10,655 nucleotides of DNA from an uncultured Janibacter sp. (GTDB lineage Bacteria; Actinomycetota; Actinomycetes; Actinomycetales; Dermatophilaceae). The stretch covers positions 1-10,655 of the forward strand of contig CAMICF010000091.1 of assembly GCA_946222495.1 (NCBI GenBank), read 5' to 3'. Both the position numbers and the translations under genes were made by a program. The notes beneath the pieces are model-generated. The model ran no database searches and had not been told where the DNA came from. It saw only the letters and a list, made by a program, of their open reading frames with translations. Positions 1 to 5,484 of this stretch are shown here, one piece after another. Each line of letters starts with the position of its first letter. The first letter of the stretch is position 1.

Positions 1-776
1 GGCACCGGCTCGGTCACGCCGTCACGGGTCACCGGCGGGTGCTGCCGGGCGCCGGTGAGCACCCGGTCGAGACGGTCGGCGCGGTGCGTCGAGGTGCCCG
101 GGCGGCCGGCGAGCACGAGGACCCACCGGTCGGCGAGGGGCTCGACGTGGAACGCCTCGAGGCCCGCCGCCTCGAGCATGGCCTGGAGGCGCTCGACCGT
201 GAAGATCGACAGGTGGCCCCACACCTGCTCGAGCCGTCCGAGCAGCGGCACGGAGAAGAGGAGGTCGGCGCCCGGAGGCAGGGCGCGACCGAGGGTCTCC
301 AGCGCGGCCTCCGGGTCGGGGACGTGCTCGACGACCTCGGAGCAGAGGACGAGGGAGGCGTCGTCCAGGTCGCCCGGCGCCAGGGTGTAGAGGTCCTTCT
401 CGACGATCTCGCCGACGCGGTCCTGCAGCGCGAGGGCATCGAGGAGGCGGCTGGTGCGGCGCACGCAGCCGGCCTCGAGGTCCATGGCCCGGTAGGACCC
501 GGCCCCGGCACCAAGGACGCGCGCGGCGACGAAGCCCGCCCCGCAGCCGACCTCGACGACCGCCTCGCCCGGGACGACGAAGTCGGAGAAGCGCTCGAGC
601 CGGGCGCGGTTGTGGGCATCCTCCTGGACCGAGCGCACCCGGTCGCTGACGAGGTCGCCGACCTCAGGAGGCTGGTAGTCGCGCTCGCCGCGGGCGAGCT
701 CGCTCGCGACCCGCTCCCTCAGGGGTGCGCGTGAGGTCTCGGCCAGTCGGACGAGGTCCCAGTCGGGCACGGCCAT
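1..776 (-). CDS. Class I SAM-dependent methyltransferase (3' part beyond window)
   Basis: The minus strand reads 258 codons from ATG at 776 to the left edge with no stop, so the C-terminus is missing. The protein has a class I methyltransferase core. Motif I (VVEVGCGAG) lies at residues 73-81 and forms the SAM-binding loop. An acidic position follows at MDLEAG (98-103), and the segment SEVVEHVPDPEAAL (146-159) resembles the post-motif region of Methyltransf_11/23 proteins. The substrate cannot be told from sequence, and nothing ties it specifically to cobalamin. No Shine-Dalgarno sequence precedes the ATG. An in-frame GTG at 800 sits 7 nt after a TAGCGT -10-like hexamer and could be a leaderless start adding eight residues. 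It is transcribed divergently from the cbi operon. Plus-strand frames over this region are shadows: they lack motifs and have atypical composition. Confidence 0.85.
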   Translation of the reverse strand, partial: MAVPDWDLVRLAETSRAPLRERVASELARGERDYQPPEVGDLVSDRVRSVQEDAHNRARLERFSDFVVPGEAVVEVGCGAGFVAARVLGAGAGSYRAMDLEAGCVRRTSRLLDALALQDRVGEIVEKDLYTLAPGDLDDASLVLCSEVVEHVPDPEAALETLGRALPPGADLLFSVPLLGRLEQVWGHLSIFTVERLQAMLEAAGLEAFHVEPLADRWVLVLAGRPGTSTHRADRLDRVLTGARQHPPVTRDGVTEPV

Positions 777-793
777 GGGTTGCTGCGTCGAGG

Positions 794-811
794 GCGTCAC
801 CCGGGTGACGC
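794..811. repeat. Perfect 18-bp palindrome, operator-like
   Basis: GCGTCACCCGGGTGACGC equals its own reverse complement over all 18 bases. With no unpaired centre, it would make a poor RNA hairpin. It looks more like a two-fold symmetric protein-binding site of the kind used by dimeric regulators such as TetR, GntR or MarR proteins. It overlaps the putative -10 (808-813) of the leftward methyltransferase gene and its alternative GTG start at 800. It lies about 65 bp upstream of the putative -35 of the cbiM promoter. Its identity as an operator is inference, and no regulator gene is in the window. Confidence 0.55.
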
Positions 812-813
812 TA
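808..813 (-). promoter_or_regulatory. Putative -10 element of the methyltransferase gene
   Basis: On the minus strand this reads TAGCGT, fitting the actinobacterial TAnnnT pattern. It lies 7 nt before an in-frame GTG (800) and 31 nt before the ATG at 776. It shares bases with the 18-bp palindrome. No convincing -35 was found, so this is tentative. Confidence 0.35.
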
Positions 814-875
814 CCAACGGGTGCCGTGCGCTCACCGGACCCGAGGCACCGGCGGGCGCGACCGACGAGACGGGG

Positions 876-905
876 CAGACAAGCCTGTGCGGGCTTCGCT
901 AGAGT
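876..905 (+). promoter_or_regulatory. Putative promoter of the cbiMNQO operon
   Basis: A CAGACA hexamer (876-881, four of six matches to TTGACA) is followed after 18 nt by TAGAGT (900-905), a TAnnnT -10. Transcription would start near 912, exactly at the 5' edge of the cobalamin riboswitch. The same TAGAGT hexamer stands at the equivalent place before the second riboswitch, which supports the assignment. Confidence 0.5.
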
Positions 906-911
906 CACGCA

Positions 912-1006
912 GGCCATCGCCTCCGTCGAGGAACCCGGTGAGAGTCCGGGACGGTCGCGCCACTGTGAGCGGGTCTTCCGCGAGTCAGGAACTCAGGGGC
1001 GATGGC
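912..1006 (+). promoter_or_regulatory. Cobalamin riboswitch (leader of cbiMNQO)
   Basis: This RNA leader senses a cobalamin and is expected to lower cobalt import when the vitamin is plentiful. Conserved blocks appear in the expected order. GAACCCGG begins at 931 with a short CCCGG/CCGGG hairpin (934-938 with 946-950). CCACTG follows at 960-965 and AGTCAG at 983-988. A perfect 9-bp closing helix joins 913-921 to 998-1006. A GCGG/CCGC hairpin (969-972 with 978-981) lies inside and covaries with the second riboswitch of the window. It precedes cbiM, a classic target. The effector form (adenosyl- or methylcobalamin) cannot be decided by eye. Confidence 0.93.
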
Positions 1007-1013
1007 GGTACTG

Positions 1014-1036
1014 CCGGGACGCGTCATCCCGGGGAG
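1014..1036 (+). promoter_or_regulatory. Putative riboswitch expression platform and cbiM ribosome binding site
   Basis: CCGGGA (1014-1019) can pair with TCCCGG (1027-1032) around a 7-nt loop. The last two stem bases are the first bases of the purine-rich GGGGAGAG (1031-1038), the likely cbiM ribosome binding site, whose core ends 11 nt before the GTG. The hairpin could therefore hide or expose the site, which suggests control of translation. No U-tract follows, so a terminator is unlikely. The switching mechanism is inferred. Confidence 0.45.
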
Positions 1037-1047
1037 AGCGAGCACCC

Positions 1048-1719
1048 GTGCACATCGCCGAGGGCTTCCTGCCACCGGTCCACGCCGCCGCGTGGACCGT
1101 CGTGGCCGCCCCCTTCGTCATCCACGGCACCCGAAGTGCCGGCCGCATCGTCCGGGAGCACCCCGATGCGCGCCTGCTGCTCGGGGCGGCCGGGGCCTTC
1201 ACCTTCGTCATGTCGGCGATCAAGCTGCCCTCCGTCACGGGGTCCAGCTCGCACCCGACGGGGACGGGAGTGGGCGCGATCCTCTTCCGACCACCGGTCA
1301 TGGCCCTCCTGGGCACGATCGTCCTGCTCTTCCAGGCGCTGCTCCTGGCGCACGGCGGGCTGACGACGCTCGGCGCCAACGTCGTCTCGATGGCCGTCGT
1401 CGGCCCGTGGGTCGGGTACGGGCTCTTCCGGCTGCTGGCCGCCGCGCCCTTCGTCGTGCGGGTCTTCGTCGGTGTCGCCATGGCCAACCTCGCCACCTAC
1501 GTCACGACCGCGACACAGCTCGCGCTGGCCTACCCCGAGGGCGGCTTCATCGATGCGTGGGCCCGCTTCCTCTCGGTCTTCGCCGTGACCCAGATCCCGT
1601 TGGCGATCGTCGAGGGCCTCGTCGGCATCCTCCTCCTCAACGCGCTCATCGCCTGGGCACGCCCCGAGATGGAGGACCTCGAGGTCGTCCCGGTCGAGAA
1701 GGAGGCCACCCATGCGTAG
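1048..1719 (+). CDS. cbiM: Cobalt ECF transporter substrate-binding subunit CbiM
   Basis: CbiM is the integral-membrane component that binds Co2+ in the CbiMNQO importer. The 223-residue product begins MHIAEGFLP, the family's signature N-terminus. In the related CbiM/NikM proteins Met1, His2 and a later histidine bind the metal; His2 is present and His69, in SSSHPTGTG, is the probable third ligand. This fixes GTG 1048 as the start: the frame is open upstream from 775, but an extension would run through the riboswitch and bury the Met-His terminus. Several hydrophobic segments follow, for example around residues 43-58, 84-101, 108-131, 136-150 and 187-203. The ribosome binding site overlaps a riboswitch hairpin. 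The end overlaps cbiN by 8 bp. Confidence 0.95.
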   Translation: MHIAEGFLPPVHAAAWTVVAAPFVIHGTRSAGRIVREHPDARLLLGAAGAFTFVMSAIKLPSVTGSSSHPTGTGVGAILFRPPVMALLGTIVLLFQALLLAHGGLTTLGANVVSMAVVGPWVGYGLFRLLAAAPFVVRVFVGVAMANLATYVTTATQLALAYPEGGFIDAWARFLSVFAVTQIPLAIVEGLVGILLLNALIAWARPEMEDLEVVPVEKEATHA

Positions 1720-2047
1720 GTCCACCGCCACGATCGGGTGCCGCGGCGTCGCCGTCGTCATCGCCCTCATCGTCCTCGTGCTCGCCGCCGCCCTCTACCT
1801 CGGCGGCCGTGCCGTGGCGGGGGAGGACGAGGCCTTCGCGGGCTCCGACGCCACCGCCACCGCGCAGCTCGAGGAGGAGGGCCACGAGCCGTGGTTCACC
1901 CCCCTCATGCCGCCCGCCGGCGGCGAGATCGAGTCCGGGCTCTTCGCGCTGCAGGCCGGCCTCGGTGGCATCGTGCTCGGCTACGTCTTCGGTCGCCTGC
2001 GCGGTCGCGGCGCGCGCGAGGACGAGGCCGGGGCCGGGACCGGCTGA
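1712..2047 (+). CDS. cbiN: Cobalt transport protein CbiN
   Basis: CbiN is the small auxiliary membrane subunit that works with CbiM in cobalt uptake. The 111-residue product has two transmembrane helices, roughly residues 12-32 and 77-95, flanking an extracytoplasmic loop. The family pattern is clear: FAGSDATA (42-49), EPWFTPLMPPAGGE (59-72) and ESGLFALQAGLGG (74-86). An unusually good ribosome binding site, AAGGAGG (1699-1705), lies 6 nt before the ATG inside the end of cbiM. The gene overlaps cbiM by 8 bp and its TGA shares one base with the cbiQ ATG, so translation is probably coupled. The charged C-terminal tail after residue 96 is not diagnostic. Confidence 0.95.
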   Translation: MRRSTATIGCRGVAVVIALIVLVLAAALYLGGRAVAGEDEAFAGSDATATAQLEEEGHEPWFTPLMPPAGGEIESGLFALQAGLGGIVLGYVFGRLRGRGAREDEAGAGTG

Positions 2048-2799
2048 TGAGGCTCACCCTCGACGACGCCGCCTGGTCCTCCCCGTGGCGGACCCGCTCG
2101 ACCCTGGAGAAGTCCCTCGTCTGCGTCGGCCTGCTCCTCGTCGCCGCGACGACGACCTCGCTCCTCGTCGCGGGCCTCGTCGGGGTGTGCGCGGTCGGCC
2201 TCGCCGTCGCCGCCCGGGTGCCGGTCGGCGTGTGGCTGCGCTCGATGCTCGGCCCGCTCGTCTTCGTCACCATCGGCGCGGTGACGATCGCGGTGACCGT
2301 CAGGCCCGGTGACCTGGTCTCGGTCGGTCCCCTCGGCGTGGACGAAGGGAGTGCCTCCCGGGCCGTGCTCGTCGCCGGTCGGGCGCTGGCCGCCACGAGC
2401 GCGATGGTCCTCCTCGCCGCGACCACGCCGATGGTCGACCTGCTCGCCGGGCTCCGCCGGGCGCGGGTGCCCGAGGTCGCCGTCGACATCGCGGCCGTGA
2501 CCTACCGGCTGGTCTTCTCCCTGCTCGACTCGGCCGCAGCGATCTCGGCGGCGCAGGCCGGGCGGCTCGGCTACGCGAACGGTCGCGCGGCGCGCCGCTC
2601 GATCGGGCTCCTCGCCGCCTCGGTCCTCGTCACGGCCTGGGACCGGGCGCGGCGCCTCGAGGTGGGGCTGGCCGGACGCGGGGGAGTGACGACGGTGCCG
2701 CTCGTGCCTGCACGGGCGGTGTCGACCCCCTTCGTGCTCCTCGGCGGGACGTTGGTGCTCGGCCTGGCCGGCCTGTCCCTGAGGGCGGGGCTGGCATGA
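2047..2799 (+). CDS. cbiQ: Cobalt ECF transporter T component CbiQ
   Basis: CbiQ is the transmembrane coupling subunit (EcfT family) that links the CbiO ATPase to CbiM. The 250-residue product has hydrophobic segments near residues 23-57, 67-85, 105-125, 185-197 and 226-247. Two Ala-Gly-Arg motifs, AGR at 171-173 and AGRG at 209-212, match the Ala-Arg-Gly-type motifs in EcfT coupling helices that contact the ATPase. The ATG overlaps the cbiN stop by one base (TGATG) and the end overlaps cbiO by 4 bp. The reading frame is open upstream from 1738, but that part is the out-of-frame shadow of cbiN, so the ATG at 2047 is chosen. Sequence similarity among CbiQ proteins is modest; the call rests on motifs plus operon position. 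Confidence 0.93.
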   Translation: MRLTLDDAAWSSPWRTRSTLEKSLVCVGLLLVAATTTSLLVAGLVGVCAVGLAVAARVPVGVWLRSMLGPLVFVTIGAVTIAVTVRPGDLVSVGPLGVDEGSASRAVLVAGRALAATSAMVLLAATTPMVDLLAGLRRARVPEVAVDIAAVTYRLVFSLLDSAAAISAAQAGRLGYANGRAARRSIGLLAASVLVTAWDRARRLEVGLAGRGGVTTVPLVPARAVSTPFVLLGGTLVLGLAGLSLRAGLA

Positions 2800-3671
2800 G
2801 CCATCGCCTCGGCTCGTGGACCCCTCCGGACGACAGCGACACCGCGCTCGCACTGCGCGGCGTCCACGCCGGGTACCCGGGCACCCCGCTCGTCCTCGAC
2901 TGCGTCAACCTCACGGTGGGGATCGGTCGGCGCATCGCCATCCTCGGGGCCAACGGATCGGGCAAGACCACGCTGCTCCGGGTCCTGGCCGGGGGCCACG
3001 AACCCACCGAGGGGTCGGTGATCTCCGGCGGCGAGGTGCTGCGGCACCACCGGCGCGGTCTCACGGCCCACCGCCAGCACGTGCAGCTGGTGATGCAGGA
3101 CCCGGACGACCAGCTCTTCAGCGCCGACGTGCGCTCCGACATCGCCTACGGCCCGACGAACCTCGGCCTGGGCCCCGGGGAGATCGAGGCGCGGGTCGAC
3201 GAGGCCCTCGCGGTGCTGTCGCTCGGTGACCTCGCGGACCGGCCCGTGCACCGGCTCTCCTTCGGGCAGCGCAAGCGGGTGGCCGTGGCCGGGGCGCTCG
3301 CGATGCACCCGACCGTCCTCCTGCTCGACGAGCCGACCGCCGGCCTCGACCCGGCCGGCGCGGAGGAGATGCTCGCCGCGGTCGCGGCGCTGGAGGCGCA
3401 CGGCACGACGGTCGTCCTGTCCACGCACGACGTCGATCTCGCCTGGCGGTGGGCCGACGAGGTCGCCCTCGTCGTCGACCGCGTCGTCCACCAGGGCGAG
3501 GCCACCGATGCCCTGACGGATGCGGACCTCGTGCGCGGCGCGCGGCTCAGGCCCCCGTGGTCGGTGGAGCTGTTGCGCGAGCTCGGGGTCGACCCCGCCG
3601 AGGCCGGTTGGCCGCGTACCCCCGGTCAGGTGGCTGCCGTGCTCGCCGCGCGGGTCCCGGACGCGCGCTGA
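2796..3671 (+). CDS. cbiO: Cobalt ECF transporter ATP-binding protein CbiO
   Basis: CbiO is the cytoplasmic ATPase that powers cobalt uptake. The 291-residue ABC protein has all the expected elements in order: Walker A GANGSGKTT (51-59), Q-loop Gln101 in MQDPDDQLF, signature LSFGQ (154-158), Walker B VLLLDEP (174-180) and switch His211 in STHD. The MQDPDDQLF segment is typical of ECF/CbiO ATPases. A C-terminal extension of about 60 residues follows the core. Its ATG overlaps the cbiQ stop as ATGA. Only one ATPase gene is present, so a CbiO homodimer is expected. It is the last gene of the operon and faces the DinB-family gene across 66 bp. Confidence 0.96.
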   Translation: MSHRLGSWTPPDDSDTALALRGVHAGYPGTPLVLDCVNLTVGIGRRIAILGANGSGKTTLLRVLAGGHEPTEGSVISGGEVLRHHRRGLTAHRQHVQLVMQDPDDQLFSADVRSDIAYGPTNLGLGPGEIEARVDEALAVLSLGDLADRPVHRLSFGQRKRVAVAGALAMHPTVLLLDEPTAGLDPAGAEEMLAAVAALEAHGTTVVLSTHDVDLAWRWADEVALVVDRVVHQGEATDALTDADLVRGARLRPPWSVELLRELGVDPAEAGWPRTPGQVAAVLAARVPDAR

Positions 3672-3698
3672 CGGCGAGGTGCGGCGGGTCTTCCGGGA

Positions 3699-3715
3699 GC
3701 GGTGAGAGGCACCGC
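3699..3715. terminator. Possible short hairpin between convergent cbiO and DinB genes
   Basis: GCGGTG (3699-3704) pairs with CACCGC (3710-3715) around a 5-nt loop, between two convergent genes. There is no T-rich tract on either side, so it is not a standard intrinsic terminator. It could act as a weak bidirectional terminator or 3'-end stabiliser. A CCGGGCCCGG palindrome at 3727-3736 also lies in this 66-bp gap. Confidence 0.3.
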
Positions 3716-3737
3716 ATGATGGCGGTCCGGGCCCGGC

Positions 3738-4214
3738 TCAGCGGGACCTGGTGGCGAGGACCTGCTCGCGGAGGATGTCGGCGTGACCGCAGTGCTGGGC
3801 CAGCTCGCGCAGGACGTGCAGCAGGACCCAGCGCAGGGGGAGCGGCCCACGCCGGTTGTGGTGCAGCAGGTCATCGGGGCCGAGGTCGGCGATGGCAGCA
3901 CGCGAGGACGCGCAGACCTCCCGGTACTCGGCGAGGACGGAGTCGATCGAGTCCTCCGGCGTGAGGACGAAGGACTCGTCGGGCGTCGAGGGGATGCCGA
4001 TCTCGGCGCGGGAGCGGCCGGTGACCGCCTCGACGAACCACACCTTCTCGACGAAGGTGGCGTGCTTGAGGAGGCCGAGCAGCGTGGTCCTGGACGGGAC
4101 GAGCGCCCGGCGCGCCTCCTCCTCGGTCAGCCCCTCGAGCGCGTCGGACAGCAGCTCGCGGTGCTCGTCGACGAAGGCCTCCAGCTGCTCCCTCAGCGGA
4201 GCCTCGCCCGTCAT
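3738..4214 (-). CDS. DinB-family (DUF664-like) protein
   Basis: The 158-residue product has the pattern of small four-helix DinB/DUF664 proteins common in actinobacteria. Some relatives are metal-dependent thiol transferases, for example using mycothiol, but the substrate here is unknown. Diagnostic stretches are TTLLGLLKHATFVEKVWF (43-60) and the C-terminal HVLRELAQHCGHADILRE (133-150). His51, His141 and His144 are candidate metal ligands; the exact triad needs alignment. The frame is open further upstream to 4394, but that part overlaps the reductase gene out of frame and has low-complexity composition. ATG at 4214 overlaps the upstream TGA as ATGA, so this is the second gene of a two-gene unit with likely coupled translation. 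Confidence 0.85.
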   Translation of the reverse strand: MTGEAPLREQLEAFVDEHRELLSDALEGLTEEEARRALVPSRTTLLGLLKHATFVEKVWFVEAVTGRSRAEIGIPSTPDESFVLTPEDSIDSVLAEYREVCASSRAAIADLGPDDLLHHNRRGPLPLRWVLLHVLRELAQHCGHADILREQVLATRSR

Positions 4215-4825
4215 CCGGCGTAGACCTCGGCCGCGCCGTCGACCTCCCCCTCGCGCCGCGGCTCCGGCCCGAGGACCTCGAAGAGCATCGCGGTGAGCTG
4301 ACCGTCGCGCTCCACCCGCTCGCGCCGCAGGCGCAGCCGGCGGGGGAGCAGCGGAGCTCCGGCGCCGAGCACGACCGCCGCCTGGTGGACCCACACCTTG
4401 TCGAGCAGACCGGCGTCGCCGAACTGACCCGCGAGGTCACCACCGCCGACAACCCACACGTCCTTGCCGGCCGCCGCCTCGGTGGCCCGCTCGTGCAGCT
4501 CGCGCACGTCACCGGAGAAGGCACGGACCCCCTCGGGCAGGTCGAGGTCGCGGTGGGTGACGACCCATGACGGCTGCTCGTAGGGCCAGACGAAGTCCTG
4601 GCCTCCGACGGTCAGCTCGCGATGGACCCACGCATAGGTGTTGGCGCCGCACACGACCGCGCCGACGCCCGGGAGGAAGTGGTCGATGTCGAGGCTGTCC
4701 CCGTCGCCGTACCGCCCCTGCGGGTCCTTGTCGTGGGCCGGCGTCGTGAAGAGCCACGACAGGCTCTCCTCGTCGTCGGCGATGTAGCCGTCGAGACTCG
4801 TCGCGGTGCAGTAGATCGTCGCCAT
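4211..4825 (-). CDS. Dihydrofolate reductase / RibD C-terminal domain family protein
   Basis: The 204-residue product belongs to the broad family of NADPH-dependent reductases that share the DHFR/RibD-C fold. It opens MATIYCTATSLDGYIAD, the typical first strand and SLDGYIA substrate loop (10-16). The dinucleotide-binding region VVGGGDLAGQF (125-135) and GAGAPLLP (154-161) also fit. Such stand-alone proteins are usually not the housekeeping FolA and their substrates are mostly unknown, so no symbol is given. There is no Shine-Dalgarno sequence before ATG 4825. A CACTCT hexamer 6 nt upstream could be a -10 for a leaderless mRNA. It is followed with a 4-bp overlap by the DinB-family gene. Confidence 0.87.
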   Translation of the reverse strand: MATIYCTATSLDGYIADDEESLSWLFTTPAHDKDPQGRYGDGDSLDIDHFLPGVGAVVCGANTYAWVHRELTVGGQDFVWPYEQPSWVVTHRDLDLPEGVRAFSGDVRELHERATEAAAGKDVWVVGGGDLAGQFGDAGLLDKVWVHQAAVVLGAGAPLLPRRLRLRRERVERDGQLTAMLFEVLGPEPRREGEVDGAAEVYAG

Positions 4826-4831
4826 CGCACC

Positions 4832-4837
4832 AGAGTG
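4832..4837 (-). promoter_or_regulatory. Possible -10 element for a leaderless reductase mRNA
   Basis: On the minus strand CACTCT has the two most conserved -10 bases (A at -11, T at -7) if transcription starts at the A of the ATG at 4825. The first base does not match TAnnnT and no -35 is evident, so this is weak. Confidence 0.3.
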
Positions 4838-4883
4838 ACAGGTGCCACCGACAGGGGTGCCGGCTCGGAGGACCAGCCGCGGT

Positions 4884-4889
4884 TACGCT
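4884..4889 (+). promoter_or_regulatory. Possible -10 element of the thioesterase-like gene
   Basis: TACGCT fits TAnnnT and lies 37 nt before the ATG at 4927, in the 101-bp divergent gap. A GAGGA ribosome binding site (4914-4918) stands 8 nt before the ATG. No clear -35 was seen. Confidence 0.35.
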
Positions 4890-4926
4890 CCCTTCGTCCG
4901 CTCCGACCCACCTGAGGACCCACCTG

Positions 4927-5484
4927 ATGAACCGCGTCCTGCGCATCGTCTGGACCGTCGCCACAGCGAAGCGTCGCGGCCGAGTCGCGCCCGGCGAGGC
5001 GGCCGTCCTGCGCCTGCGGGTGCTGCCGAACGACATCGACTTCGCCGGCCACATGAACAACGGCGTGTACTTCACCATGGCCGACCTCGGTCGCATCGAC
5101 CTCGCCATCCGCTCCGGCTGGGGCCGGGCGCAGGTGAGGCGGCGCGTCTCGCCCGTGGTCATGCAGGAGACGATGACCTTCCGGACCTCGCTCGCCCCGG
5201 GGCAGGCCTACGAGCTGCACTCCCACCTCGCCGGCTGGGACCGGATCAGCGTCTTCTTCGAGCAGCGCTTCGTCGTCGACGGGCAGGTCTGCGCGCAGAC
5301 CCTCGTGCGGATGCGCTTCCTGCAACGCGGCAAGGGCGTCGACACCGACCGCCTGTGGGAGATGCTCGGCATCGATCCGCCGCCGTCGACGATCCCGGAG
5401 TGGGCGAAGGGGTGGGGAGAGGGAGCGCGGCTCCCGTCACCCCGTGCGGACGCGCCCGCCGGGCCACCGCCCTTCTGGGACTAG
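4927..5484 (+). CDS. Hotdog-fold acyl-CoA thioesterase-like protein
   Basis: The 185-residue product resembles 4HBT-type hotdog proteins, especially the THEM6-like branch. The key stretch is DIDFAGHMNNGVYFTMADLGRID (36-58), where an acidic residue, His42 and Asn44/Asn45 form the conserved entry to the central hotdog helix. Later strands (MTFRTSL, 83-89; ISVFFEQRFVVDGQVCAQ, 107-124) fit the same fold. The true substrate is unknown. Residues 150-185 are proline- and charge-rich and probably disordered. The start is supported by GAGGA 8 nt upstream. The gene is single and its TAG stop shares the CTAG palindrome with the stop of the convergent cobIJ. No link to cobalamin synthesis is apparent. 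Confidence 0.85.
   Translation: MNRVLRIVWTVATAKRRGRVAPGEAAVLRLRVLPNDIDFAGHMNNGVYFTMADLGRIDLAIRSGWGRAQVRRRVSPVVMQETMTFRTSLAPGQAYELHSHLAGWDRISVFFEQRFVVDGQVCAQTLVRMRFLQRGKGVDTDRLWEMLGIDPPPSTIPEWAKGWGEGARLPSPRADAPAGPPPFWD

Noticed and set aside
39..734. Plus-strand open frame of 231 codons (and a minus-strand frame 29-619) near the left edge
   Set aside because: Both are other-frame shadows of the methyltransferase, whose own frame has a SAM-binding motif and runs off the window.
775..1047. N-terminal extension of cbiM from an ATG at 775
   Set aside because: It would translate the promoter and riboswitch and would remove the Met-His N-terminus needed for metal binding in CbiM proteins.
3727..3736. 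CCGGGCCCGG palindrome in the cbiO/DinB gap as a terminator
   Set aside because: It is a 10-bp perfect palindrome without a loop or T-tract and is expected often at this GC content.
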